From Dyella telluris (GTDB taxonomy: Bacteria > Pseudomonadota > Gammaproteobacteria > Xanthomonadales > Rhodanobacteraceae), in contig NZ_CP060412.1 in NCBI RefSeq assembly GCF_014297575.1, positions 558,001 through 622,000 on the forward strand: DNA of 64,000 bases, written 5' to 3'. Position 1 is the stretch's first letter; each line of letters starts with the position of its first letter. The translations under genes were made by a program, and so were the position numbers. The notes beneath the pieces were generated by a model. The model was not told the DNA's origin. It saw nothing but the letters and a program-made list of their open reading frames with translations, and did not search any database. Shown piece after piece: positions 17,490 through 26,509 of the stretch.

Positions 17490-19799
17490 TCAGGACGGCT
17501 TCTTCAGCATCGCCGTGATCTTGTCCAGCTGCTCGCGATATCCGTCCAGTGTTTTCGCGGTGACTTGCGCGAACTGGCTGGCCTCGTCCCAGCGACGTGC
17601 CTCGATGGCTTCGCGCACGCCCGGCACGGTCTTCACGCCGTAACCGGTGAGCATGCCGGGCGCATAGATCATGTGCTGGAACCACGGGCGCCCCGGCAAA
17701 CCCTCACCACGGGTGAGCGCATGCTCCATCTGCCCCATCAGCGCGTTGACCTGCTCCTGCTGCGCGGCCGACAGTTTGAAGCCGGCGGACGCACGCTCGT
17801 TGTAGGCCACATCGAATGCCTGCGCGCTCTTCTTCAGTTTCTTCGCGGCATCGTCCAGCGGCGCGAGCTTGATGTCGGGCACATCGGAATCACGCTCGGG
17901 CGGCAGGATCGGACGCGTCGGGTCGGACACCAGCGCATAGGCATGCTTGTCCAGCAGCTGATGCTGCTGCTCGGTGTCCTTGCGGGTGTCCTCCACCAGC
18001 TTGTGCAACTGATCCACGTAGCGATCCAGCGTGTCGCTGAAATCGCCGAAGCGCATTGGCAGCACGCTGGCATCGGCGGTGCGCAGCACGATATGGCCGG
18101 CCACCTTGGACAGCGCCACGCCGTACTGGAAATCCGGATCGCCAAAGCGCACGTAGTGGTCGAACGTATCGTACGCGGAGTGATACACGCCGCCGCTTTC
18201 GTCCTCACCATTGAAGCCGATATCCAGCGAAGCGACGCCCACGTGCTGCAGGAAGGCACTGTAATCGGAGCCCGAGCCCAAGGCTGCGATCGGCACGTCG
18301 CCGCCCGCCGCGGCGAGCTTGGCGAACTCCTTGGTTTCCGCCTTGGCATCCTTGCTGCTGCCCTCGACCATCACATGCGCGCGCATGCGTTCGAGCACGC
18401 TGCCCTTGGTCTCCGGATCGGTCACGCTGCCTGCCACCTGGTTCACCAGATGCTGGAAGGAATGGCTGCCGCCCGCCTCCAGGAAGCCGCGCCCGTTGGT
18501 ATCGGAGTTGAGGTAGAGCACGGCCTTCTGCCGGAGCTCGTCCGCATGCGTTTCGGCCCATTCGGTGGAACCGAGCAGGCCGGCTTCTTCGCCGTCCCAA
18601 CTGGCATAGACCAGCGTGCGCTGCGGCTTCCAGCCCTGCTTGTAGAGCGTGCCGATGGCTTTCGCTTCAGCCAGCAAGGCCACGTTGCCGGCCAGCGGAT
18701 CCCATGCACCGAACACCCAGCCGTCATGGTGGTTGCCGCGCACGATCCAGCGATCGGGCTCGGTGGAACCCTTGATGGTCGCGATGACGTCGTACACCGG
18801 CTTCTGGCCCCAGTCCGACAGCACCGTCAGGTGCACGGGCGCCGAGCTCGGTCCGATGTGATAGGTGATGGGCAACGCACCGCGCCAACCGCCAGGCGCC
18901 ACCGGACCGGTCAGCGACTTCAGCAACGGCGTGGCGTCGGCATAAGAAATTGGCAGCACCGGAATCTTCAGGACGGTCTTGGCATCCTTCAGCGCCAGGC
19001 GCTTGGCGTCGGGCGTGGAGCCGATGCCGGGTGTCAGCGGGTCGCCGGGATACTGCTGCATGTCGGCCACCGAGCCGCGCTGCACGCCGTCTTCCGGGCG
19101 CCAGCCGCCCTTCGGATAGGTGTCGCCCTCGGCATAACCATCGTCGCGCGGGTCGGAATAGATCAGGCAGCCCACTGCGCCATGCTCCTGCGCCAGCTTG
19201 GGCTTGAGGCCGCGCCAGCCACCGCCGTAACGCGTGATGACGATCTTGCCGCGCACGTCGATGCCGCGGCGGGCGAGATCCTTGTAGTCATCGGGCATGC
19301 CGTAGTTGACGTACACCAGCGGCGCGCTCACGTCGCCGTCGCCGCCGTAGACGTTGTACGGCGGCAGCACGTCCTGCTTGATGGCGGACGAGGCATCGCC
19401 AGCCACGGCCGGCTCATGCAGCTTCGCGGTATACGGATGCGGTCCCTTCAGTTCCAGCGCCACTTTCTTCGGCGTGGGATAGAGCACGTTGAAGGTTTCG
19501 ATGTGGGCATCCCAGCCCCACTCCTTGAACTTGGCCAGCATGAATTCCGCATTGGCCTTGTCGTGCGGCGAGCCCACCTGGTTGGGGGCCGAGGACATCT
19601 GCTTGAGCCACTCGCGCTGGTCGGCCGGATCGAGCAAGGCATCGAAGCGCTGCTCCAGGCTTTGCTGCGCGGTGGCACCGTCGGCGCTGAAGCCGAGCAT
19701 GCCCGCGTCCTTGTGGCTGTTGTCATCCGCGGCCAGGGCGCCGCCCATGGAAGCGAGCAGGCAAGCCGCCAGCAGCGGCCGTATCGTCAAACGGGTCAT
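17490..19799 (-). CDS. Exported M28B metallopeptidase (glutamate carboxypeptidase II-like)
   Basis: A 769-residue exported di-zinc peptidase resembling human PSMA/transferrin receptor. The order is signal peptide (to about 23), PA-like apical domain (about 150-300), M28 catalytic domain with His357/His358 in GNHHDGW, bridging Asp367 in AWDPLAGN, Glu404-Glu405 in WDGEEAGLLG and Asp433 in LNSDTNGRG. The last His is in GGVYHSAYDTFDHY, and a helical TfR-type dimerisation domain ends it. It would trim C-terminal residues from peptides in the periplasm. ATG at 19799. Confidence 0.9.
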   Translation of the reverse strand: MTRLTIRPLLAACLLASMGGALAADDNSHKDAGMLGFSADGATAQQSLEQRFDALLDPADQREWLKQMSSAPNQVGSPHDKANAEFMLAKFKEWGWDAHIETFNVLYPTPKKVALELKGPHPYTAKLHEPAVAGDASSAIKQDVLPPYNVYGGDGDVSAPLVYVNYGMPDDYKDLARRGIDVRGKIVITRYGGGWRGLKPKLAQEHGAVGCLIYSDPRDDGYAEGDTYPKGGWRPEDGVQRGSVADMQQYPGDPLTPGIGSTPDAKRLALKDAKTVLKIPVLPISYADATPLLKSLTGPVAPGGWRGALPITYHIGPSSAPVHLTVLSDWGQKPVYDVIATIKGSTEPDRWIVRGNHHDGWVFGAWDPLAGNVALLAEAKAIGTLYKQGWKPQRTLVYASWDGEEAGLLGSTEWAETHADELRQKAVLYLNSDTNGRGFLEAGGSHSFQHLVNQVAGSVTDPETKGSVLERMRAHVMVEGSSKDAKAETKEFAKLAAAGGDVPIAALGSGSDYSAFLQHVGVASLDIGFNGEDESGGVYHSAYDTFDHYVRFGDPDFQYGVALSKVAGHIVLRTADASVLPMRFGDFSDTLDRYVDQLHKLVEDTRKDTEQQHQLLDKHAYALVSDPTRPILPPERDSDVPDIKLAPLDDAAKKLKKSAQAFDVAYNERASAGFKLSAAQQEQVNALMGQMEHALTRGEGLPGRPWFQHMIYAPGMLTGYGVKTVPGVREAIEARRWDEASQFAQVTAKTLDGYREQLDKITAMLKKPS

Positions 19800-19947
19800 G
19801 CGTTGTCTCTCCCCAGCGGTGGCACGAATGGTTACCGGCGCGCTCTCCCTTCGCGCCGACGTTCAATGCTGTCGCGACACTTATACCCTCTCACCTGTCC
19901 CACGGCGTTCGCCTAGGGCAAAAGTCATGCTTCCGGGATGCCGCCGC

Positions 19948-21387
19948 TCAGGATGCGGGCAAGCGCGACGCCTTCCATGCGGCCAGCCGCTCGTCAATGT
20001 AGCGATCCACCTCCGCCTCGGTCTTCAGTACCGGCATCACGTGCCCGGTGTTGCCCTGCGCATCGGGTACGGGCAGGCGCGACACCAGCTCGGCGTAGAC
20101 CTGTTGCAGATGCGAAGGCTCGCCTGCCGCCGGGTTCTTGCCCTTGGAGGTGGGCGGCATCACGCCGGCCAGCGGATCGTCGGTGCGCGGCGTGGCGAGC
20201 GTGAGTGCATCGCCCACGTCGGGCGCCGCCGCGTCGCGGGCGGTCAGCGCCGCCACGCCCCAGCGTGTTTCCACCGTGCGCAGGATCGAGGTGTGGTCCA
20301 GCGCCATGCTGCCGGCGGGCACGCGGAACACCGTGCCGGCGGCAATCAGCGGCGAGATCAGCAGCGTGGGCACGCGTGGCCCGAAACGTTTGAAGTCGAA
20401 GCCGTATTCGCCAGCCGTCGCATCGGGCGGAACCGCGTTGGTCGGCGGCGGCACGTGGTCGTAGCAGCCGCCGTGCTCGTCATAGGTCACGATCAGCAGC
20501 GTCTGGTTCCACAGCGGGCTGCTGCGCAAGGCGGTATAGACGTCGTGGATCAGCTGCTCGCCCAGCGACACATCGTAGTTGGGATGCTGGCTGTTGCCGC
20601 TGGAACCCCAACTGGGTTCGAGGAACACGTAACTGGCCAGCGTGCCATGGGCAGCCGCCGCCTGGAAATCCGCGAACTTGCCGAAGTTGGCGTCCGGCGC
20701 ATTCACCAGGTCGCTGTACGACACGCGCGTGAGCGGTTCGGCGTTGTAACCGTAGACGGCCCACGACACGCCTTTCTCCGACAGGGATGCATAAATGGTT
20801 GGCGCGGTGAATGACTTGGTGGCGTCATCCATATGGCCCTGCGACGTACCCGTCTGCGTGAACGCGCGATTGGGCAGCGTTTCGGTGGGCGCCGAACCGA
20901 ACCAGTGATCGCATACGGCAAAGCCGCGCGCCAGCGCCGACAGCACCGGCAAGGTCTGCGGCGTGTGCATGCCCATGATGTCGGAGGCCACGGTGCCGGC
21001 CAGGATAGAGCGCTTCTGCTGCGCCTCCCACGCCAGCGTGGCGGCGAAATTGCTCACGAAACCGTTGTTGCCGGCCACCGGCGGCGTGGGCGCCGTGCTG
21101 CTGCCGAACAACTGCGCATTGGTGGCGCTGTAGCCCTCGCCGGGATCGGCGCCCGGCATGAAATAGGTGCTGGTGGTGCCCTGCGCGATGGGAAACACGG
21201 TCACGGCACCGCTCGCACCCGGGTTGCTCTCCTTGCCGGTCAGCCCTTCGAACGGCTGTCCGGTGGGCGATACATTGCCGGTATCGGCGTAGAGGTAGCC
21301 CAGCATGTGATCGAAAGAACGGTTCTCAAGCATCAGCACCACGATGTGGTTGATCGCAGACAACCGGTTCGCCTTCGGAGTAGCCAT
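19948..21387 (-). CDS. Phosphoesterase family protein (phospholipase C / acid phosphatase AcpA type)
   Basis: A 479-residue protein of the PF04185 phosphoesterase family. It begins INHIVVLMLENRSFDHMLGY, where Glu-Asn-Arg-Ser-Phe-Asp-His is the signature metal and nucleophile region. Later come LPNRAFTQTGTSQGH, LLIVTYDEHGGCYDHVPPP (metal site) and LDHTSILRTVE. These enzymes hydrolyse phosphatidylcholine, sphingomyelin or phosphate monoesters. No Sec or Tat signal is seen at the N terminus, unlike most secreted members, so the location is uncertain. Confidence 0.88.
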   Translation of the reverse strand: MATPKANRLSAINHIVVLMLENRSFDHMLGYLYADTGNVSPTGQPFEGLTGKESNPGASGAVTVFPIAQGTTSTYFMPGADPGEGYSATNAQLFGSSTAPTPPVAGNNGFVSNFAATLAWEAQQKRSILAGTVASDIMGMHTPQTLPVLSALARGFAVCDHWFGSAPTETLPNRAFTQTGTSQGHMDDATKSFTAPTIYASLSEKGVSWAVYGYNAEPLTRVSYSDLVNAPDANFGKFADFQAAAAHGTLASYVFLEPSWGSSGNSQHPNYDVSLGEQLIHDVYTALRSSPLWNQTLLIVTYDEHGGCYDHVPPPTNAVPPDATAGEYGFDFKRFGPRVPTLLISPLIAAGTVFRVPAGSMALDHTSILRTVETRWGVAALTARDAAAPDVGDALTLATPRTDDPLAGVMPPTSKGKNPAAGEPSHLQQVYAELVSRLPVPDAQGNTGHVMPVLKTEAEVDRYIDERLAAWKASRLPAS

Positions 21388-21592
21388 GTCGCCGCCTTGG
21401 GATTGCGGGGGGATGGGGCCTGTTTCGCCGGCCGGCCTGTATGCATTCCATCATCGCAAGGTGTCTGGTGCATTACCCGGCGGCCCTCGCGGCGCTCAGC
21501 TTCAGGCGGACTGAAGTTTCGCCACGCCACGCCGATAAAGCCCACGTCGCCTGATGAACCGGGCGCCGACCACCCTTCATGGCGGAACACGC

Positions 21593-22210
21593 ATGCTGCA
21601 AACGGCACCGGACATCGCTTATCTCAAGGCCGCATGGGCCGCATTCGCGGGCATCAGCGGCGCCAACGCCCAGCAAAGCTACGAGGCGGCCGGCCTGAGC
21701 TTCACGCGCATCAACCACTCCACCCTGGTGCGCAAGAACAACGTTCAGGTGTCCACCATGCCTCTGCACTACACGCGCCATGACTTGCGCGTGGGCTTTC
21801 TTGGCCGCATCGAGAATGAAGTGCGCAAGGCGGTCAACGAGATGGATGCCGTGTTCTGGCGCGACCTGTGCGTGCCCGAAGGCCATCGCGTGGTGGTCGA
21901 GCTCGAAGAATGCCTGCGCATGCTGCGTCGCCGCGGCAACCGTTCGCTGTCCATCCTGATCCAGCCCGATGGTAACGCCTCCGACACCCGCGTGCAGGTG
22001 GAGATACGCGTGTTCCTGGACTCCCCGCGCGCCTGCCTGTACGCCCATGCGGCGGACGCCACCACCCATGGCTTTGTCGACCTGCTGGAAGATGTCCCCA
22101 AGCGCGCGCGCATGCCCCGTGCCCGCGACTACGCCGAGCTGGCCAGCCAGGTGAGCGCCACGCTGAACGAGGCCATCGCGGCCTTCCCGCGCGCCCAGCT
22201 GGCCGCCTGA
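21593..22210 (+). CDS. Hypothetical protein
   Basis: A 205-residue soluble protein of unknown function. It is rich in charged residues, has no signal or membrane segment, and contains a central helical-then-strand pattern (VVVELEECLRMLRRRGNRSLSI). ATG at 21593 with GGCGGAA upstream is chosen over the ATG at 21554. It is divergent from the phosphoesterase gene, with about 205 bp between starts. Confidence 0.65.
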   Translation: MLQTAPDIAYLKAAWAAFAGISGANAQQSYEAAGLSFTRINHSTLVRKNNVQVSTMPLHYTRHDLRVGFLGRIENEVRKAVNEMDAVFWRDLCVPEGHRVVVELEECLRMLRRRGNRSLSILIQPDGNASDTRVQVEIRVFLDSPRACLYAHAADATTHGFVDLLEDVPKRARMPRARDYAELASQVSATLNEAIAAFPRAQLAA

Positions 22211-22230
22211 ACGGCTATTCGGCGGGACGT

Positions 22231-22683
22231 CTATTCGACAGGAATGTAGATATCCGTTTCCGAGGCCGGGTCATCCGGCCCGGTGAAGCGCTCGTCGTAA
22301 CGCTCAAATTCCACCCCGGACCGCGAACGCAGCCCCAGCTTGGGCAGCAGGCGGGTATGGATGGCCTGGAAGGCTTCACCAATGCCCGCCACCACGCCGC
22401 GGTGGGTGAATACGCCGTACTTCTGCGCGGGCACCGTGAACTTCACCATGCCATCGGGCACGGCCGCATCGTGCGCCACCGGAATGCCCGCCACATACCG
22501 CAGCATGCCGTCCGGCATGGCCGCGCACACGCCATAGGCAATGCCGGGTTCCACATTGGGGCCCACTTCCTGCTCACGCGGCAGGAACCGGTCCCACAGC
22601 GCCCCGATGCCCGTGGGGCTGCGCGAGATGTACTCCAGTCCGACAACCGTAAAAGCGGGCAACGACACGATCCGATGATCCAT
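22231..22683 (-). CDS. GyrI-like/AraC effector-binding domain protein
   Basis: A 150-residue protein with the GyrI-like small-molecule binding fold (SOUL/AraC effector-binding). Signs are VVGLEYISRSPTGIGALWDRFLPRE, IAYGVCAAMPDGMLRYVAGIPV and VPAQKYGVFTHRGVVAGIGEAFQAI near the middle and end. Stand-alone members bind hydrophobic drugs or act as hydrolases for cyclopropanoid compounds; the ligand here is unknown. ATG at 22683 is used because the fold starts there. Confidence 0.82.
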   Translation of the reverse strand: MDHRIVSLPAFTVVGLEYISRSPTGIGALWDRFLPREQEVGPNVEPGIAYGVCAAMPDGMLRYVAGIPVAHDAAVPDGMVKFTVPAQKYGVFTHRGVVAGIGEAFQAIHTRLLPKLGLRSRSGVEFERYDERFTGPDDPASETDIYIPVE

Positions 22684-22910
22684 GGGGGCGTCCCGGCGAC
22701 AGCGATGAACGAAGCCCAAGCCTAAGCCACACGCCGCCCAGCACAAGGGGGATAAATGGGCTACGTGCGCCATTGGTCCCGATGCGTCTCGCCCCGTGCG
22801 GAGATGTCGAAACCGGCGGCCGCCGTTCGTCGCAAGGATAGACGCGGCCTTCGCCCCCGGCGGCCGAGGATGCGTCCACCCTCACACCGTCCCAGCGCCC
22901 GAGGCCCGTC

Positions 22911-23633
22911 ATGTCCCAAGCGTCCCCCGTGATCCCTGCCCTGCTTCCTGTTGCCGAGCTGGTCCAGCGCAACGGCAGCAGTTTCAGCGGCGAAAGTCCC
23001 GAGTACCGCCATGCCCGCAACGCGTTGCTGGCCGAAGAACTGGAGCTGCGCCGGCACATTGAACGCGTGGCCGAGCAACGCCGCGCGCTGCCGCCAGGCC
23101 CCGAGGCAAAGGGCGACTACCGCTTCATCGGCGAACACGGCCCGGTGGACCTGGCCGGCCTGTTCGGCGACAGGCAGACCCTGGTGACCTACAGCTACAT
23201 GTTTGGCCCCCAGCGCGAACGGCCCTGCCCCATGTGCACGTCGTTGCTGGGTGCATGGAATGGCGAAGCCCGTGATATCCAGCAACGCGTCGCCCTGGCG
23301 GTCATCGCCCGCTCGCCACTCGAACGCCTGGCCGCCTTCAAACAGGAACGCGGCTGGAAGGATCTGCCGCTGTATTCGGACCACAACGGCGAGTTCAGCC
23401 GCGACTACCACGCCATCGCCGACGACGGCAGCGACATCCCTGCGTTCAATGTCTTCACCCGACGCGATGGCCGCATTCGCCTGTTCTGGGCCGGAGAAAT
23501 GGGCATGGCCACCGCCGACCCCGGCCAGGACCCGCGCGGCGCCCCGGACCTCATGCCGATCTGGACCATCCTGGACTGCGTGCCCGAGGGCCGCGGCACC
23601 AGCTGGTATCCGAAGCTGGATTACGGCAGTTGA
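22911..23633 (+). CDS. DUF899 thioredoxin-like family protein
   Basis: A 240-residue protein of the DUF899 family, predicted thioredoxin-fold proteins. The motif PCPMCTSLLGAWN carries a CxxC pair (Cys-Pro-Met-Cys), preceded by LVTYSYMFGP. The helix EELELRRHIERVAEQRRALPPGP before it is typical. The function is not established. It is divergent from the GyrI-like gene. Confidence 0.85.
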   Translation: MSQASPVIPALLPVAELVQRNGSSFSGESPEYRHARNALLAEELELRRHIERVAEQRRALPPGPEAKGDYRFIGEHGPVDLAGLFGDRQTLVTYSYMFGPQRERPCPMCTSLLGAWNGEARDIQQRVALAVIARSPLERLAAFKQERGWKDLPLYSDHNGEFSRDYHAIADDGSDIPAFNVFTRRDGRIRLFWAGEMGMATADPGQDPRGAPDLMPIWTILDCVPEGRGTSWYPKLDYGS

Positions 23634-23679
23634 TCGACACGGAACGGGTCGCCACGCGGCGGCCCGTCCGGGTGATCCA

Positions 23680-24087
23680 TCACCCCATCGTCTTCAGGCA
23701 ATTGACCATCCACGCCTTGCCGAAGCGGTCGGTGAGCATGCCGAAGCGATGCGCCCAGAAGGTTTCGGCGATGGGCATGGTCACCTCGCCGCCTTCGGAC
23801 AAGGCCTTGAATACGCGTTCGGCTTCGGCCGGGTTGTCGACGTCGATGTTCACGCATCCCCTGGAGATGGCCGCGTTCGGCGGCGCGTCCGCACCCATCA
23901 GGATGCTGTGGGGCGTTTCCAGTTGCGAATGCATCACGCGCCCGTGGGTTTCCGGCGGCATGTCCTTGGCCATGGGCGATTCGCCGTAGGTCATGCGCAT
24001 GGTGATCTTGCCGTTGAACGCCTTGGCGTAGAAATCGAACGCTTCCCGCGCCTGGCCATCGAAATCGAGATAGGGAATGAACTTCAT
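23680..24087 (-). CDS. VOC/PhnB-like family protein
   Basis: A 135-residue vicinal-oxygen-chelate protein of the PhnB/3-demethylubiquinone-methyltransferase-like group. The N terminus is FIPYLDFDGQAREAFDFYAKAF, with the ILMGADAPP and ETFWAHRFGMLTDRFGKAWMV strands. The usual metal ligands of glyoxalases are only partly kept. GGAGACGCC precedes ATG at 24087. The role is unknown. Confidence 0.85.
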   Translation of the reverse strand: MKFIPYLDFDGQAREAFDFYAKAFNGKITMRMTYGESPMAKDMPPETHGRVMHSQLETPHSILMGADAPPNAAISRGCVNIDVDNPAEAERVFKALSEGGEVTMPIAETFWAHRFGMLTDRFGKAWMVNCLKTMG

Positions 24088-24283
24088 GCGGCGTCTCCTG
24101 CCTGGTGGGTACCGTGCGCCTCCCGGCCGGCCACGCGCACGCGGCAACCGCCATCGAGGTCACCCATGGAACCGCGCCAGTCATCAGGGTGGTCAGGCGC
24201 GCGGTTCATCAGAATGACGAACGCGCGTCTCATGGATCGACATCAGGCCACGCACCGGGCGAGCCCGGCGCCCGGCCGGGCGA

Positions 24284-26059
24284 TCAGGCGCGGGCCATGC
24301 CGTGCAGTTCGGTATCGGCAATCACGCGGTTGCGACCGGTGCGCTTGGCGCGATACAGCGCGGCGTCCGCTTCCTTTCGCAACAGCCCCAGCTCGTAGCC
24401 GGAGCTGTCGGTGGAGGCCAGGCCAATGCTGGCCGAGAACGTCACCAGGCGACCATCGCCATCCACCGGGGTCGATTCGATGGCAGCGCGGATGCGATCA
24501 GCAATGGCCACGCCCTGCTCGCGCGTGCAATCCGGCAGCAGGATGCCGAATTCCTCGCCGCCCAGCCGGCCGAACAGGTCGGTAGGACGAAGCTGGCGCC
24601 GGCACAACGCCACGGTATGACGAAGCACCACGTCGCCCACGGCATGGCCGTGGGTGTCATTGATCAGCTTGAAGTGATCCAGGTCGATGGAGATCAGGCA
24701 GGCCGCACCGGACTTCCGCTCCGTCTGGTGCAGCACGCGATCGGCCTCGCTCACGAAATGCTGGTGGTTGTAGATGCCGGTCAGGCTGTCCTGGTACGAC
24801 AGCATCTTGAAGCGCAGCTGCGAGCGCTTGATGCGGAACAGCCAGAACACGATGGATACCATCAGCATGATCAGGAAGGCGATGTAGAGCCGGCTGGTCT
24901 CCACCGCCTTGGTGTCCAGCTGCTGCTGCAGGCGCAGGATGTTGTTCTGCTTGCTCAGGCCTTCCGCCTCCAGCCGTTGTGCAAGCAGATGCTGCTGCAC
25001 GGTGGCATAGGCCAGCGACCGGGCGCTTACGTCGTTGAGGTAACCCTTGTCCTGCGCCACGAAGTGTTCGTAGTAGGCCAGCGATGCGGCGGCGTTACCG
25101 CGCTTTTTCTCGACCTTGTAGAGCACCTCGTAGGCGTTCCTCACCCACTGGCTGACTTCGTCCTGGCCGCTCATGGACAGCACGGCCAGCGCCGCCTTGC
25201 GGGCGTTATTGTCGTCGCTCAGCTTTTCATAGGCCTGGCCCAGCTGCACCTGGGCCGCCCGCATGTGCGAGTAGTAGCCGTTGGCGTTGATGCCGGGCAG
25301 GATGCGATGGATCAGTTCCAGCGTCTTGGCGGGCTGGTCTTCGCTCAAGTAGAGATCGCCCTTGATCAGCATGAGCGTCTCGGCGAATACGGGTTGCCCG
25401 GCCGCGGTGCAGGTGTCGATCGCCTCCAGCAGCTTCTGGCTGGACGAGGTCAGCTTGCCGCTGTTGTTCAGCGCAGCGACTTCGATCGACAACGGGTTGC
25501 ACAGGCTTTCGCCCGGGGGCAACGAATCTTCCATCATGCGGGCGTACTTGATGGCCAGGTCGCTCTGCTCCGCGAACATCATCAGCTGCGACAGGTTGGA
25601 CAGCACGGTGAAGCGCGCGAGCCGGTCGCTGATGCTGGGCAGGTCCGAAGCCAGCTGATTGGCCAGGCCGAACGCATCCTCGTAGCGGTTGCCCAGGCCG
25701 TAGTTGTGCATGAGCAGGGCCGTGGCCTTCGCCTGCAGGGTGACATCGCCGGAGTGATCCATGATGTCCCGCAGCATGGCGTTGGCCTTGCTGGTGTCGC
25801 CTTCGAACGCCAGCTGCCAGGCATCCAGGTAACGCAGATACCAGCGCTGCGCCGAGGTCAGCTCCGGGGCTTCGTCGTGGATCTGCGCCAGCATGCGCAG
25901 GAAGCGCGGATGATCGGTGGTCCGCACGCCTTCCGTCTGTTCGAGAAACGCCGTCGGGTCGGAGACGACCTCGACGGCGTTTGCCGTGCCCAGCAGCGCG
26001 CAGGCCACCATGCCCGCCGAAGCGAGCCGTAGCAGAACCCTGTGCCACTGCCGGTGCAT
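24284..26059 (-). CDS. TPR-transmembrane-GGDEF diguanylate cyclase
   Basis: A 591-residue sensor that would make cyclic-di-GMP from two GTP. In order: signal or anchor segment (about 8-28), an extended periplasmic TPR-like helical domain (about 45-360), a coiled coil (about 360-390), one membrane helix (391-409) and a cytoplasmic GGDEF domain from about 420. The active site reads GGEEF at 500-504. The inhibitory RxxD site is intact as Arg491-Pro-Thr-Asp494, five residues before it. The gene starts 9 bp after the stop of the borosin-precursor-like gene, so they are likely co-transcribed. Confidence 0.92.
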   Translation of the reverse strand: MHRQWHRVLLRLASAGMVACALLGTANAVEVVSDPTAFLEQTEGVRTTDHPRFLRMLAQIHDEAPELTSAQRWYLRYLDAWQLAFEGDTSKANAMLRDIMDHSGDVTLQAKATALLMHNYGLGNRYEDAFGLANQLASDLPSISDRLARFTVLSNLSQLMMFAEQSDLAIKYARMMEDSLPPGESLCNPLSIEVAALNNSGKLTSSSQKLLEAIDTCTAAGQPVFAETLMLIKGDLYLSEDQPAKTLELIHRILPGINANGYYSHMRAAQVQLGQAYEKLSDDNNARKAALAVLSMSGQDEVSQWVRNAYEVLYKVEKKRGNAAASLAYYEHFVAQDKGYLNDVSARSLAYATVQQHLLAQRLEAEGLSKQNNILRLQQQLDTKAVETSRLYIAFLIMLMVSIVFWLFRIKRSQLRFKMLSYQDSLTGIYNHQHFVSEADRVLHQTERKSGAACLISIDLDHFKLINDTHGHAVGDVVLRHTVALCRRQLRPTDLFGRLGGEEFGILLPDCTREQGVAIADRIRAAIESTPVDGDGRLVTFSASIGLASTDSSGYELGLLRKEADAALYRAKRTGRNRVIADTELHGMARA

Positions 26060-26068
26060 GCCGATGGC

Positions 26069-26341
26069 CTAGCCGTTGAGCACCGAAGCGTCGGGCTCCG
26101 TCGGCTGGTCCTCTTCCTCTTCCTCTTCCTCGGGGAAGGTCTGCGAGCTCTGGCTGCCGTACATGGAAAGCGGCGTACCGAACTCCTGCGCAAGCCACGC
26201 GCTGTCACCGGACGCCACGGCAGCCTTCAACGCTTCGGATGCGTCAGCCGCATCAAGCGTGTCGACCAGCGAATCACTCGAAGCATGACGCAGCGTGGCG
26301 TCCTGCCCGATGGCTTCAAGCCAATCCATCGTATCAGTCAT
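26069..26341 (-). CDS. Putative split-borosin precursor peptide
   Basis: A 90-residue peptide. Residues 1-55 resemble the borosin-binding (recognition) domain seen in split-borosin precursors such as Shewanella SonA: MDWLEAIGQDATLR, an intervening helix, then LKAAVASGDSAWLAQEFG. The tail from 56 carries a short candidate core (TPLSMYGSQSSQTF, 56-69), seven Glu and Asp at 71-78, and a C-terminal VLNG. There is no signal peptide. AGGGGGACA lies upstream of ATG at 26341. The adjacent upstream gene is a SonM-like N-methyltransferase, which strongly supports the assignment; the downstream GGDEF gene is 9 bp away. Which residues are methylated cannot be read from sequence. Confidence 0.72.
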   Translation of the reverse strand: MTDTMDWLEAIGQDATLRHASSDSLVDTLDAADASEALKAAVASGDSAWLAQEFGTPLSMYGSQSSQTFPEEEEEEEDQPTEPDASVLNG

Positions 26342-26509
26342 ACATTGTCCCCCTCGTTTTAGCTGTGATGGTATTGCAACGATCACTGCTCCCTGCGCGC
26401 CTCAATCGCACAGGCCTAGCTTGCCGAAACACGATGACAAGCGTCACCGTTTTCTCTGATCACGCCCCGCGCCAGCGGCCCTCTCCGCCGCGCCGGGTCA
26501 CTCACGTCT

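Noticed and set aside
17247-19916. 889-codon plus-strand open frame opposite the M28 peptidase
   Set aside because: Antisense shadow of a peptidase with all zinc ligands in place.
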